Below, in pieces: positions 36,160 to 49,700 of a DNA stretch of 64,000 nt. The notes beneath the pieces were generated by a model. The model made no database searches, was not told where the DNA came from, and saw only the letters and a program-made list of their open reading frames with translations. Position numbers and translations under genes: made by a program. The stretch covers positions 240,565,058-240,629,057 of the forward strand of contig OY856409.1 in assembly GCA_963693085.1 (NCBI GenBank), read 5' to 3'. The number at the start of each line of letters is the position of its first letter. Within the stretch, counting starts at the first letter, position 1. The stretch is from Alisma plantago-aquatica. Its lineage: Eukaryota; Streptophyta; Magnoliopsida; Alismatales; Alismataceae.

Positions 36160-38215
36160 TTAGAAAAGAAAAAATTTGTAGTTAACTTCTACATTACAAT
36201 ATTTAGAATCACAAGAATTCTTGAAAAAAGGGGCAGATTCGAATATATTTAGAATGCATTCACTATATTCATTTCTCTTTGAAGCCCTACCATTTATATT
36301 AGTCCATCTAATCCTATAAGCCATTCCATTACAAAAATGTGTGATCTTGAAGACTGATATAAACTCCAAGATCATGACAGTGGGATATTTTATGAAGCAT
36401 CTATTCACAATTAAATTGAATAAGAAGCGCCATAATTATTTTTCCACAAAACACATATTTCATTTATGTATTATTTAATTAAAGAAAAAAATAAAGAAAT
36501 AATTATTACCCAAGATAAAAACAAACAATCAGTGTGGTCAATGGCTATTTAGACTACTTGATAAAAATCTAGAGGCACATTATCATTTTTATATTAGGAG
36601 GGGGTGTTAAGGTACCATAGACAAATGAAAGAATCTTTTGTACACAGAACATTTTCTAACATATCTTAAGAGTAAATAAAGAGTACCTAAATCTCACATA
36701 TGTATCATAATTCTAATCTTAATCATGATATCTCTTGTCTGATTCGCAATTATAAATGATGGAAAATGTGGCGTTTCTCTTCATTGAATTGTTTCTATGA
36801 AAATATAGATCCCTCTCTATCCTACATATACCCTACCTACTAGAAGCTAAAGAAGGTTCTGCTAGATGCCTAGAAACATTGACATTGGTTGTCTGTGGGC
36901 ACCCCTTTTGATCCATACTTCATAATGATAGGATAAATAGCCCTTACAAAAACCCAAACATACTTCACCATAGTGAAGATCCCCATTGACTTCAGGCTAA
37001 ATAACTAAGATACAACTAACATCTGATAGAATTCCAGTGTAGAGAGAATGAGAAACATTAAAAGTCAAACATAACATGAAATACTCCAAGTACATGGTCA
37101 TCCCATATATATCTATAAGGGTCTCATTCTATAGAAGAAAAATCTAAAAACACATCATCTATCAGTAGAATTAATTCTCCAACTTCCATCACACAAGAAG
37201 ACATCTAAAAACACTAATGAAAACTTCCTACAACTACAAAAAAAACCCAACCTACAAGGTCAGCAATAGAACTCCACCCAACCAACTAATGTAAAGGAAG
37301 CTACTCCAGGTTAAACACCAAATAGGAGTAAGAGTAGCATTCATAGGAAGACCTATATTGCTTATTTTGACTTCCATAACTCTACGTAGCAAGAACTATA
37401 ATAAGGAACACAATTATTTCCAAAATATGAATATACATTTAGACTGTGTTCAGGAAGAAAATGGGTTCATATCCCAACTTCCAAAGGAAAGGAGATAATA
37501 TTATAAGTAAATATTCATGGAAATAATCCCCAACTTATCCATCCTTTAGCAAAGTGCTTATAGATACTTATATCACTAGAATAAGTAGTATTTGCAATTT
37601 TCTATTCATTCATTATCTAAATGTCCCCTTTTATAGTATTCCATGAATCTTGAATCTCCTCAAGTAAGAAAGCCAATTGATGCCTTCATTTTGGCACCTA
37701 AAGTTCAAGATCAAATATATATTATTCTAATTTTAAAACATGTGACATTCCACTTGAATGCATGTATAATAAAATAGGGCATCCATTTGTCTAAAAAATA
37801 TAAAAATTATAGGTGGAATCACATTAAATGTCTATCAAGCTGGATATATTTGAGTGGGAATCCTACATGAATTATTCTCTCCACTGGACCGAGTCACAAA
37901 CTGCACAAAAATTTGTTAAGTATTAAATATGATAATCTTAACAATAACGTTAACCACTCATGAATGTCATTGGGATCTGATCATTTTGTCTAGAATTATT
38001 ATTCAAGACCCATCTCTTCTTAATAAAAGCCTAAGTTTTCATAACATATAGAAAAGAAAGTTGAAAATGAAAGAACAATTGTATAATAATTACCTTCTTA
38101 AATCAAGTTTTCAAATATTCATCAAAGAAAATCAAAATTAGAAGTTATAAGATAAAGGAGGGGCATATAAAGAAACCATTTTGGATTATATATAATATAT
38201 TAAATAATATATAAA

Positions 38216-38464
38216 TGGCTATGGAGGCTTGGGTGGAGCATTCAACACATACACAAAAGTAGAAATATGGTTGCACACCAGTTGGCCAAATCCAATATTC
38301 AAAACCAGTCCACATACATTGAGTATGGCTTACCCCCAGCAGGTTGTATTAATTCTATTACTAGCGATTGTAATGGTAGTAGTACTACCTTGGTTACAGA
38401 TTCATGCTTTACTAGTGATTGTAAACTCTCATTTCTTGGTGCTCACAAGAGGAGGGAGGGATGA
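38216..38464 (+). pseudogene. C-terminal RNase H fragment of an L1-like LINE
   Basis: The frame starting in TGGCTATGG reads WLWRLGWSIQHIHKSRNMVA followed by HQLAK. This is the family pattern W-x-hydrophobic-x-H-[IV]-x-R-x-x-N-x-x-A-H-x-L-A-K at the end of LINE ORF2 RNase H domains. A Ser/Thr-rich tail follows to a stop near 38464. The rest of the LINE is missing upstream (AT-rich DNA starts at once), as expected for a 5'-truncated insertion or a rearranged piece. It would complement the part missing from the LINE that ends at 62690. Confidence 0.55.
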
Positions 38465-38605
38465 ATAAGATTGCCTCCTGACTTCACTAAAAAAACATAA
38501 GAGTGAGATTGTATTTATAATTTTCCAAAGACTTGCAAAAAGTAATTACAAACAAATCATCGACATGATGACTAATTGTTTTTCCTGGGTGTGAATGAGT
38601 AGAAC

Positions 38606-38815
38606 ATCAACATTCCAATTTTTTTTGGAAATAGGTAAATATATTGCCAAAAGGTCCATCTTACAGGAGACCACTACAAACAACAAAAGTATACAAGGGC
38701 ATAACTACAAAAATCCCCAGTATGATTTTGCTTTGTTGGTTAACCCAACGACAAGGCCTTTTTTGGCCCTCAACATACTAGAAATGCTGGACGTAATACT
38801 CTGAACCAGAGTACC
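38606..38815 (-). mobile_element. Possible 3' end of a minus-strand LINE or SINE
   Basis: On the minus strand the segment ends TATTTACCTATTTCC followed by an A8 run (38624-38631 read as T on +), like a short retroposon tail. It is cut at 38816 by a chromovirus LTR. No target duplication was found. Confidence 0.3.
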
Positions 38816-41548
38816 TATAACGACCCCGCCTCCCGATAACCCCCAATTAAGGGAGACCAAGAGGTCAGAGCCGTTATCCCAATAAACTGGATCAAAGGTT
38901 TGACAATTAATCAATAATAATTATGAAATTCTACCAACGAAACTGAAATTTGGTATAAAATAAAATTTTGCATACCTTTTAAAAACTTTGGAAATCTACT
39001 TCTATCCACAACTTGGATCTATTATATCTAATCCTCCTTGCACTTTATTTCTTATTTTCACAATGTGTCACTTTACTGTTTGTTCATTTCAGGGTTGTAC
39101 CTAAAACGCCGACAAACAAAACGACGGTCAGCATATAAGAATATGCCGATATGTGGGGAAAACAAAAGTTCACAAATAGGGCTAACAAACTAATTATCAC
39201 AACCAAGGTAATTATCAAGTCAATTTACATTTTCAATGTGTCAATCTCCACTGCTTTTTCCCTAACCCTGGAATACCCTCTCTAGGGTTTGACTTAAGGC
39301 CACCTTCTCAATCCCGAGCTTGGTGCCTAGGGTCACCTCTCATGGTGCCCTTTAGTTATGAAACATAGACCACCTTCTCATTCCCGAGCTTGGTGTCTGG
39401 GGTCACCTCTCATGGTGCCCATTGGTCTTCCCTCCTGAGCTTGACCTTTTTGCATCATCCATCAGGGTGACATGTAGGTGCGAGAATACACATTTATATT
39501 ACAAGTGTGATAATCATAGTGACTTTATAAAATGCAAGAATGAACATCCAACTGATAAGTTGCATTTAATGTGATTAATCATTCATAAAACCTTCGGGAA
39601 ACTAATGCGATTAATCATAATTAACCACATACCTATCAAGATGACTTGAATGCAGAAATAACTCAACCAAGCAAGAAACCAAGAAAGAACACACAAGTTG
39701 ATCCTGAAATAGGCATCCAATTTTTCTATCATTAATCATGTCATCATGATCTATTAATCCTAGTTGTTTCTTAGGGTTATTAGTCCTTTTTAGGGTTTTG
39801 ATCACAATTAGGGTTCCACTTTATTTTTATTACTTTAAACCCTAATTTTATAAAATTACTTACAAACCCTAATTATTTCATCTTTCTTTCACGAAAGATC
39901 CTAAGATCATCTTTTAGCAACATGAAACCCTAATTTCGGATTATAAGTATGTTTCCTTCCTTTTCCTCCTATTTAGGGTTTCTAAGCATATTAATCATCA
40001 TATTAGGTTTAAAACCCTAAACCTTGCAATTTCATCTTCAAAACAGGCTAAAATCCATCTTTATCATTAAACAAGTGATTTAGGTTCCTAAACTATTTTT
40101 AACGTATCCCTCATATTTTTATGATAAATTTTCATGTATAAACTTTCCTCATTTGAGTTTTCTAGCCAGAGATACAATTTTAACAAGCAAAGTCCTTTTT
40201 CTGATTTATTTGCTAATTTTGAAAAAATAAGGACCGCTCGATCCATGGTCCGCTGGTCCACTCAGGATCCAACGACCTAGGATGCACGCGCCTTTTCTAT
40301 GATTGAAAGTAAACGAAGGAAAAGACTTCCCCTACCTATATTGAAGGCACAGAGGGGCAGTCGGGTAATTACGTGGGTCGTCTCCTTCTTCAACCTCATG
40401 ACATAGCTTCCGTTGCGATGGTCAACCTTGCAGTTGACTTCTTGATCCAGTCCACCTGTAAGCACGCCAACAGGTCAGGAAGCTTCGCCTTTTGCTGACG
40501 AACTCAACTAGGGGTTTAATTGCGTGCTGTGACCATGCCGTAACCCTCTCCTACTCGCCGGACTCCAACAAGGTTTGCTGAGGTGATGAGAGTACATGTC
40601 ATGATGAAAGGATCAATTTTTTTTGGTCAGATGAAAGGATCAATTGAAGGCATGAAAGTACTCCTTGTGCTCTTCCACAGAGGTTAGGGTAGAAAAAAGG
40701 TGTGCCGGTGCCCTCACGCACCCTCCCCTATAGATAGGGTCAGAGGTAGGTTTGTGAGAATTGGGAACTTCCCCAATAGGTGGCCAAACCCCTACAAAGT
40801 AGGGATGATTCTCTTCGTTTTTCTTTCCTAAATGCAAAGGAAACAACAGCTGGCTTGCATACTCTCTGGATCACGAGGAATATGAGAGGGAAATTCCCTC
40901 TGCAACTTGGCAGAGTCCAAGTCCCGGTGGGACTAGATGATGAGTGCCAAATGTTGGATCAAGATCCAATGGTTCTCATTACACACGATCAACCAAAAGG
41001 AAATACATATTCCTATTTGCAAAATAATGCTATATTTTGGAGATAACTTGAGAAAATCATATCTCCTAAACCATAACTCCTTTTTATCTCAAAATTTAAG
41101 GGAAAGTTCGTCTTGACATTATCTATCTATTTATGAAATTTGGGAAACAAATTCTAAAGGATGAGAAGGCTTCCTTCCCTCCCAAGTTATCTTTCAATTA
41201 AATTAAAATTAATTAGTTTTTCTTTTCCCTTTTCCATTATCTTGTTATTTTGGGTCCCTTGGACCTCAAGAAAACCTAAAGGCATGAATCCCCACCTTAA
41301 GAAATATCTAATTGCCTTTATCATCTTATAAAAGTCTATTTCTCATATTTTCATTTTATTAATTAAATCCTTTTTCCTTTTTATTTCTCTTTCTTTTCAA
41401 TTGGTCTCAATGGCCAACAAAGCCCATTATCAATCAATCAAGGCCATTTCACATGAAATCCATCAAAAATCAAAGAAATAGATTTCATTTATTCTTTAAA
41501 AGAGAATTACACTTTTTATTGCATACTTAGGAAATTGAGGTTATAACA
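38816..41548 (-). mobile_element. 3' LTR of a minus-strand Ty3/gypsy chromovirus
   Basis: On the minus strand it starts TGTTATAACC (41548), directly after a polypurine tract (AAAGAGGGTAGGA, 41549-41561). It ends with CTCCCTTAATTGGGGGTTAT...GGGGTCGTTATA (38816). The terminal ~250 bp match the end of the plus-strand LTR at 46718-50039. Length 2,733 bp. A degenerate TATA-like TATCTATAGG lies at about 40728-40738. The last bases are mutated relative to the expected ...GTAACA. Confidence 0.75.
39301..39420. repeat. Partial tandem duplication (70-bp period) in the minus-strand LTR
   Basis: CACCTTCTCAATCCCGAGCT and following bases repeat at 39301 and 39371, each ending CTCTCATGGTGCCC. Confidence 0.9.
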
Positions 41549-42525
41549 TCCTACCCTCTTTATAGGAATTTTGTCCTCAAAATTCAAGCAATCAAACAAA
41601 CAAATCAGGGTATGCTTTCTCCATGTCCGCCTTCAGCTCCCATGTGACCTCAACCTCTCCATGGTGCCTCCAAAGAACATTTACCATATCTATATTCTTG
41701 CATCTGAGCTCTTTCGCCTTGGTATCTAGAATCCACAAAGGTGTCTCAGGATAAGTCAGCTTCCCTTGAAGCTCAATAGGTTCAATGCTCAGCACATGGC
41801 TCAGATCTTGCACATATCACTTCAGGTTGGACACGTGAAACACATCATGCATCATGCTATACTGAGGGGGTAATGCCAAACGATATGCAGTTTCACCAAT
41901 CCGTTCTAACACCTCAAATAGACCCATGTATTGGGGACTCAACTTTCCTTTGTTCTTGGCTATAGCTCAGAGTGGTCGGATTTTCAAAAACACATATTCT
42001 CCCACAGTGAAATGCACATCAGTCTGCTTTGCATCAGCATACGACTTCTGTCAATCCTGGGCTCTCTTCAGCCTTTGCTTGATCAAAGAAACTTTATCAG
42101 CATACACTTAGAGCTCATCTGGCCTCAACAGGGTCCTCTCACCCACGTCATCCCGGTGAAGTGGGGACGACACAGTCTCTCATATAAAGCTTCATATGGA
42201 GGCATCCTGATACTGGCTTGGTAGCTGTTGTTGTAGGAAAACTTACCTAAAGGTAGGTATTGCTCCCACAAGCCACCCCAATCAAGCACACAAGCTCTCA
42301 ACAAATCTTCTAATGTTTGGATCGTCCTTTCTGACTGACCATCTATTTGGGGGTGATAAGCGGTACTAAACTTCAACCTGGTACCAAGTTCCTCTTGAAC
42401 TTGCTTCCATAACTTGGAAGTAAACTTTGGGTCTCTATCGATCTGGGTACACCATGCCAACACACCATCTCTCGGATATACAGCTCAGCTAGGTCTGACA
42501 CACAGATTGGTACATCCTCAACACG
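41549..42525 (-). pseudogene. Chromovirus pol 3' part: integrase core and chromodomain, degenerate
   Basis: Read from 42525 downwards: LAELYIREMVCWHGVP; then DRDPKFTSKLW and STAYHPQIDGQSERTIQTLE, the integrase core with the conserved D-P and Gln-Ser-Glu region; NNSYQASIRMPPYEALY; a linker with HVSNLK near 41820; and the chromodomain-like end LWRHHGEVEVTWELKADM (41592-41813). Integrase joins element cDNA to the chromosome and the chromodomain steers it to heterochromatin. Several stops (for example near 41817 and 42120) and loss of everything upstream show it is dead. It lies directly before its own polypurine tract and 3' LTR. Confidence 0.85.
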
Positions 42526-42545
42526 GATTGGTACATCCTCAACAA
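42507..42545. repeat. 20-bp duplication at the junction of two gypsy fragments
   Basis: GATTGGTACATCCTCAACA occurs twice in a row, exactly where the minus-strand chromovirus meets the plus-strand Athila-type piece. It is a possible repair scar. Confidence 0.7.
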
Positions 42546-43977
42546 CTCCTAAAGGTCTTTTTATAGAATATTTATATAATATGGACAAAGTTTTGCAACG
42601 TTGTGAGGACACGCATTTGGTCCTCAATTGGGAGAAATGCCACATGATGGTAAGCGAAGGAATTGTGCTTGGACATAAAGTGTCTAGCAAAGGGTTGGAG
42701 GTAGACCCGGTAAAGATTGAAGTTATTTCCAAATTGCCCCCACCGAATTCGGTTAAAGTGGTACGGAGTTTTCTAGGTCATGCTGGTTTTTATCTCCGCT
42801 TTATAAAATATTTCTCTAAAATCACCAAACCATTATCTGAGTTGTTGGAAAAGGATGTTGTTTTTGATTTTAATGACAAGTGTTTACATGCGTTCAACAT
42901 GCTTAAAGAAAAACTAATTTCCGCACCGGTTGTGCAAACACCAGACTGGACTAAGCCGTTTGAATTAATGTGTGACGCGTCTGATTTTGCAGTTGGGGCT
43001 GTTTTGGGACAACGTGTGGACAATAAACCCACTGTGATTTTCTATGCATCCAAAACCTTAAATGACACACAACTGAATTACACGACAACCAAAAAAGAAC
43101 TTCTCGCCGTTGTTTTTGCTTTCAAAAATTTCGGCAATACCTTGTTGGATCAAAAGTCGTGGTATGGACGGACCACGCCGCCATTAAGTATTTGATGGAG
43201 AAAAAGGATGCCAAACATAGATTGATTAGGTGGATCTTACTCTTACAAGAATTTGATACTGAAATCAAAGATAAGGCGGGCATTGAAAATGTGGTCGCAG
43301 ACCATTTGTCTAGGTTGGAAAGGGTAGATGAAAAGGATGTGCACATACCCATTACCGAGACATTTCCTGATGAACAACTTTTAAAAGTAAAACCGAAAGA
43401 CCCTTGGTTTTCTTACATTGTTAACTATCTTGCCTGCAAAATTATGCCGGATGATTGGACATACCAAGAGAAGAAGAATTTTTTTTCATTCTTTGCGTTA
43501 TTATTTCTGGTATGACCCTATTCTATTGAAGCAGTGCAGGGATGGTGTCTTACATAGGTGTGTACCAGAGGTAGAATACGAAAGTGTTCTTTGTCATTGC
43601 CATACACTACCGACGGGTGGCCACCATGCAAGTTCTCGGACTACCGCCAAAGTACTTGAAAGTGGCCTGTACTGGCCTACTTTGTTCAGGGATGCTTATG
43701 ATTTGGTGCGGCAATGTGATTCCTGCCAAAGGGCAGGTAACATTTCAAAAAGACAAGAGATGCCTCTCAATGTATTTCAAGAGGTTGAGGTGTTCAACTT
43801 GTGGGGTATTGATTTTATGGGATCCTTTGTGTCCTCAAATTCTAACTTGTACATTCTTTTAGCTGTTGATTATGTGTCGAAGTGGGTAGAGGAAATACCC
43901 ACAAGGACTAATGATGTCACTGTAGTGTGCAGGTTTGTCAATCAGTTGATGACAAGGGAAGGTATGATCTTGATCCA
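42546..43977 (+). pseudogene. Athila-type Ty3/gypsy pol fragment: RT end, RNase H, integrase start
   Basis: In order: the RT thumb/connection (LNWEKCHMMV, GIVLGHKVSSKGLEVD, SFLGHAGFYLRFIKYFSKI); RNase H ([37 protein letters not shown]); a frameshift near 43135; [12 protein letters not shown] and [11 protein letters not shown]; a second frameshift in a T8 run near 43484; then the integrase zinc finger (about 43600-43740, HCHTLPTGGHH and QCDSCQRAG) and the core start (WGIDFMGSF, LLAVDYVSKWVE). It stops inside the core at about 43950. The catalytic FxDD part of RT is missing upstream. It lacks its own LTRs, so it is a fragment, not an insertion with clean ends. Confidence 0.85.
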
Positions 43978-46717
43978 ATGTGGAGGATGAGAACAAGTAT
44001 GATCTAACATGGTTTAGTAGGTGGTCTACCTGTGCCTTGCATAACTTGCTAGGGTTAAGCATGCTAGACCCAAGGATGTTTGTGGCCTTTGTTATCAAGG
44101 TGAAGTTTTCCTCCCATCCTGGGAGAGGGACCCTTTGGTTGGGTGTATACCACTGTTGTTGGTTTTGTGGTAACCTAAAGAGGTCTCATAGGATCTCACG
44201 AAGCTAAGTGAAAAGTACATGGTATGAGAATGAACCTGTAGACCCATAGATAACCATCCCTAAGTGAATGTGGATGTGTTACCATGGAGGTAACCTGTAT
44301 GGGGCCTGGCCAAGTTAGGTAGGTCTCCATGACCCCTATAAAAGGATGAAAGAAAGCCCATTTATACAGAGGGAAATGATAAAAGCTTGGGTAAGGTTCT
44401 AAGTTGAACATGTACTATAAGAGAATCCTAAGTCTATCCTAGGGTCAGGTAGGGATAAGACCGATGGAAGTAGGAGTTGCCTAATTCCCTAGTTGCACAT
44501 GACCATAGGGTCGGGAGGTAACTACTATCATTGTCTGAGGGCCATGGGTTAGGAGATTGATCACCTTCATGAACTCATGGGACTCAAAGGGCAGATGAGT
44601 AGGGCACTCTCTGGATGCATAAGGGAAGAGGAATGACCCCTAAAGTGCCGGTATCCTATAGACCTAGAGGAGATGACCAAGGATTGTGTGATGACCCAAG
44701 TAGGTTCGAGACTAATTTTCTGTGGAAGCAACTTTGATATCGAGATGATTGTGATGAAGTGACATATGAGGCACATTTCAACTTAGATTTAAAGGTGTAC
44801 TGGCAAGGTGGGATGTACCATCTATACTCTTGGAATAGGAAGAACTATGTATTTGGACTGCAACCAAATGCTTATTTCCTCTTGTTATGGGAGAGAGAGA
44901 TAGTACAGTATGCATGCCATACACTAAGGATAAAGATGATGTGGGTTGGAACGTTGTCACGAGATATGGGGACATAGAAGATAACATACCCTGGTGTAGT
45001 GAATGATACATGGACGGTTTACCAACACTAAGAGAAATGAAGTAGTCATCTTTTGAGAATATTTTATCATGAGCCATGTGGAACTTACAAGTTATACCAG
45101 GTTGAGTTTTGATCACCATGATGATGAAATTAGAGAGTGTTCTTAATGAAGATAGACATAGAGTTTGATGTGAGACAATAAGTGAAATACATGGAAGTGT
45201 ATGTCTTCAATGTTACCTAATACATAAGAAGGTGAAGTGGTAATGGATACTCTGGTTGAGATATATCTGCCTAGTTTGGCTAGAAGAGGTTGTTAGACTA
45301 ACCCTAAGTTTGGAAAAGAAGATATGTTTGGCTAACACTAATGTAACAAGATCAGTTAATGGTTGTTTGGTTAGTCAGTCTAGTCCTTGATACAATGAAA
45401 GGATGGTTGTAGAACCTCAAATTCACTCTTTGGATAGGAAGGTGATGAAACCCTGATGAGAGTGGTTTAAGGTTTCCGAGGAATCGATCTTGAGGAATCA
45501 TGACATACAGGAAATCATGATTTTAAGATCACCATACACCATGGTACTACTGAGATAATGAATGATGGTAGTACTTTGGATGCTTAAGATGAAGCTGCAT
45601 GTGGTATGTTGCCATGCATGATAGAAGGAGAAGAATGAGAACTGGTAACCCAGTGCATTGATATAAAGGATAAATCATCCCCATAAGAGAAAGGGAGTTC
45701 ATCACTATGGATGTTGTAAGTCTCCCCTGGACCAAGGAAGGTCAAGATGCAATATGGGTTATGGTAGATCACATTACCTAGATGACATAAGAAAGAAAGA
45801 GTTCTATCAAGGGACAGATTTGGTTGAACTACCCATGAGAGAGATGGTTCAGCTACACCATGATGTGAGTTCCAAAGGTTCTTGAGTTTGACCTAAAGGT
45901 TCCCTTCCAAAAGGTGGAAGTAAGTACATGAAGAATTTGATGTTAGTACTTTTTATCACCCCTAACTAATGGTTAGTATGATCTAGACTAAAGGGTATGA
46001 TGAGAGCATATGTGCTAATTCCAGGTGATCGCTAGAGACAGTTCTTGTCCTATGAAATATGTGATGATGACCACCATAGCCAGTATCGGGATTTAAAGAA
46101 GCTCTACAAGGGAGGTTGTGCCGGTCACCACTTCAGTAGTGTGATGTTGGTGAAAGGACCACATGATGGTTAGAAAAGGACCATAGTGCATGTAGATGAA
46201 GTCGCTTTGATCGTACAATGGCTGAAAGGAGCCTAGAGACGAAGAAAGTTGTGAGCAGATGCAAAGTAGACTGACATGCAGTTCACTGTGGGAGAATATG
46301 TGACATGAAAATCTGACCCCTCTGAGCTATACCTAAGAAAGCTGAGTCCCCAATACATGGGTCCATTGAGATGGATTGGTGGAGAAGGTTAACCTTACCC
46401 CTCAGGATAAAGTAATGTGTGATGAGTTCCATGTGTCCAATTTAGAGTACTATGTGAGGTACCGGACCATGTGCTGAGCAATGAACCTAGTGAGCCCCAA
46501 GGGAGGCAAAAATGCCCTGAGTCACCTGTGCAGTTTATAGACGTCAGAGTGAAAGAACTCAGAGAAAAGAATATGTGATGATAAAGGTTCTTTGGAAGCT
46601 CCATGAGTACGGTAAAGACACATAGGGGCCAATGATGGAAATGGAAAAGTCTTATCCTGAATTGTTTATTTGCTTGATAAGAATTTTGAGGACAAAATTC
46701 CTATAAGAGGGGAAGGA
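43978..46717 (+). pseudogene. Strongly decayed plus-strand chromovirus interior ending at a 3' LTR
   Basis: The last kilobase keeps readable chromovirus blocks between many stops: IPIREREFITMDVV and SLPWTKEGQDAIWVMVDHIT (about 45660-45780, integrase start); YFLSPLTNG, a decayed STAYHPQTDG (about 45945-45970); MQFTVGEYV (46275-46300); and LRKLSPQYMGPLRW (46330-46375). The conserved GAATTTTGAGGACAAAATTC (46681-46700) and polypurine AAGAGGGGAAGGA (46705-46717) precede the LTR. Upstream of about 45600 I could not align anything. CpG is nearly absent and TG/CA is abundant, as after long methylation. Confidence 0.6.
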
Positions 46718-49700
46718 TGTTACAACCCCAATTTTTTTGGGTTCAATTGGTGAGAAATGTAATTTCTCATATTAAAGATAATTGAACAAATAATAATATA
46801 ATTTTTTTTGAATAAATGGATTTTGTTTACAATAGCCTTGATGATTGTGTTGTGGGCTTTATTGGCTATTGGGCCCAAATAACAAGAAAATTCAATTAGT
46901 AAATGAATAATTGAATATTTGAGAAAAGGAAAATATGGAAACCTCTAGAAGGGCACATCCAAAGAGGATTTCATGCCTCTTGGGTTCCAAGGAGTCCAAC
47001 GTTACAAAGAAAAGGCAATAAGAAAAGAAAAGATTAATTAAGTATTTCTTTATTAAGAAAGAAATTGAAAATAATGATAAAATGTGGAAAATGAGTGGAA
47101 AGAGGCATAAATGAGATTTCTTGGTGTATTTTCGTATCCATGAGGTTGCTAATATTAAAAGGAATGTCAATGAGGAAAATAAAAGAGAAATAAAGAGAAA
47201 ACATCAAAAAGAGTTATTTTAATAAGAAATAAACATAATAATGAGGAAAAATACATTTAGATGCATCTAGAAGGATGATGAGTGTCCAATAAAAAGGATT
47301 TCGAAATAATAGAGTTTCTTGGGATCTAAGGAGTCCCAATAAAGAGGAAAGAAAGAGAAAATACCAAAATTACAAAATAAGAGGATAATGTAATGCATTA
47401 TTAATGAATTTTGTAGTATTGTCAAAAAGATAGTATTTTCTAATAAAGGAAAATAGGATTTTGTGCAAATAGATTAAAAAGCAAGAACAAAGAGAACAAG
47501 AGGGATAATGTTTGAAATCCTAATATCAAAAGAAGAAGGAATAGTAAAGAAATATGAGAGAGAGAGAGAACTAGCTTATTAATGAAGGAATCACATTCCT
47601 AATAGGAAAGGGGCATTGCTAATTCCTAGATGAGAACCGTAGGACGCGAATACTCTCCCCTATATAAGGGGTAGAGCCCTTGGCCGAGTTCAGAGAGATT
47701 CCACGCACCCCTCTCTCCCCTTTTCTTATTTCTTGCACGTAAAACCATAACGGGGAAATAGTTCTACCCATAGAGAAACAAAGGATGGTTTCATAGTCTT
47801 GATGAAGGCAGGGAGACTCCACAACAATTTAAGACCGATCGACTACCAACCCAGCCCCTTTGTCTTCGCGCATCTTCCACCGTAGGTCTGCAAAATCGCG
47901 ATGATTGTAGCAGCAATCAAGAACTGATCCCGTGCTTGAGTGGCTATCTTGATGACGACCAGCAACACCCTCACGTGTGCAGAGGCATGACAGAGGATGA
48001 GGAACTGTCCTGGAGGTCGAAGAGATCGAGGAGGAGGAGCCGGAGCAGCGCCTAGGGCTATAGGTCGACGACTAGGGCGACAACAAGTCGCTGGCGCAAG
48101 GAAGGAGAAGGGCGGAGAGGCGTTTGATGGTCTTGCCCTCTACGGGCTAAGGTGCTGTCCAACTTACCCAAGGGCAGTTTTGTCATTCAATTATAATTCC
48201 AAATCGGTGGTCGAGCAATTGCATGGGAACTTGGCGATGTGGCGATCTGTGATTGGTCGGAAGGTATTTTTCTTACAAAATTCATATCTAATAATCAGTA
48301 GCTCGGATGGATACGAATAAAATATGCTTTTTGCTCAGAAAAATGAGAGGAATTCAATAAAAATATGTTTAGAAACTAATTCATCTTGAAATTCAAAAAG
48401 TAGTCAATTTTAATGGATTAAAGATTAAGAAACTCTACTTTGGGATGATTAATGTGATTAGTAGAGTTTAATGGGTGATTAAAGTTGATATTAACCTGTT
48501 AATTGTAAAAAGGAACATTAAGATAAAAAAGGATGAACTTTGCATGTAATTAGTTTAATTTAGAGATTATGTGCATAAACATGCTTGAAATTTGAAAAGT
48601 ACATAAAGTTATCATCTTTAATGAGTTAATTAATGAAAAACCCTTAGATTTGATGATAGTTGGCTTCAATGATGTTCTTTGGATAATTCAAGCCAATATT
48701 AACCTGTTGTTAATAAAAGTGAAAATAGGATCTAGAAAGATGATCTTTTTATATAATTGGCTTAATTTAGGGTTCCGTGTGCACAAATATGCATTAATGG
48801 GCTTGAAAATCCTAATTTAGGTGAATATGTCTTTTAATTGTTTTAATTGTTCAAATCCATGAGTAAATAGAGATATGACAATCCTAAGTTAATTTGAGTA
48901 TAAAAGACTATTAAGATGGATAATTGAGCAATTAGGGTTTATACGAGTAGAAAAAGTATTTTAGGGTTTGTTAACCTAAAAGGGATAAAGTTTGAGAAAT
49001 TGATCTAAGAAATCCTATTGAATACTAACGAAACCTTAATTCGGATTAGAAATCCTAGAAAGTGAATCCAAGTCAATAAAGTAGATTCTTGATAAAGTGT
49101 GTAATAAATAGAGTACATATTCTTTTCAGGAATTATGTGATTGTTGAATTGCTTGCTTGGATTGCGTTCTTGGTTGGAATTGCTTAATGCTTGTGAAATC
49201 ATCAAATTAGGTATGTGGTTATGCTTATGAATAATCGCTCTAGATTCATGGTGATTCCCGAAGTTTTATCAGTTGCTTGAAAATAACTGTTGGAGGTCTA
49301 TTTATTTCATGCAACTATAATGTGACTATGATTACCACTATAAATGCGCATATATAACTGGCTAGATCTGGGTCCACCTCTATTGCTTGAAAAGAAAAAA
49401 AAACGGGTAATCCTAGAGCAAGGTCTAGGTTATCGTGAGTTAGAAATTGGGCTACCTACGTGTAGTGCCATGAGACTCTTTAGCATACCCTGAGTTAAGG
49501 AATGGTTTACCTATGAGTAGTTCCATGTGACTCAACCCTAGAAGCTGGTTCACTTGATAGGTGGAACATGAGGGGTTTAATGGGGATGACACAGAGGATA
49601 GGGTACCCTTGGATCGCAGAGTTATATCTAAAATGTAATCTTGGTTGTTAAATGATTAATTGAATGATTACATTGTTAACATATTTACATGATTATTGTT

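Larger units (their letters stand above)
31011..38215. other. 7.2 kb of AT-rich DNA with no recognised gene
   Basis: Six-frame reading gives only short frames without family signatures. It holds two small tandem repeats (32128-32195, 36054-36159) and one stretch of ordinary protein-like composition on the minus strand (about 34425-34640). It may be the interior of the CACTA-like element starting at 30591, but nothing proves it. Confidence 0.4.
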
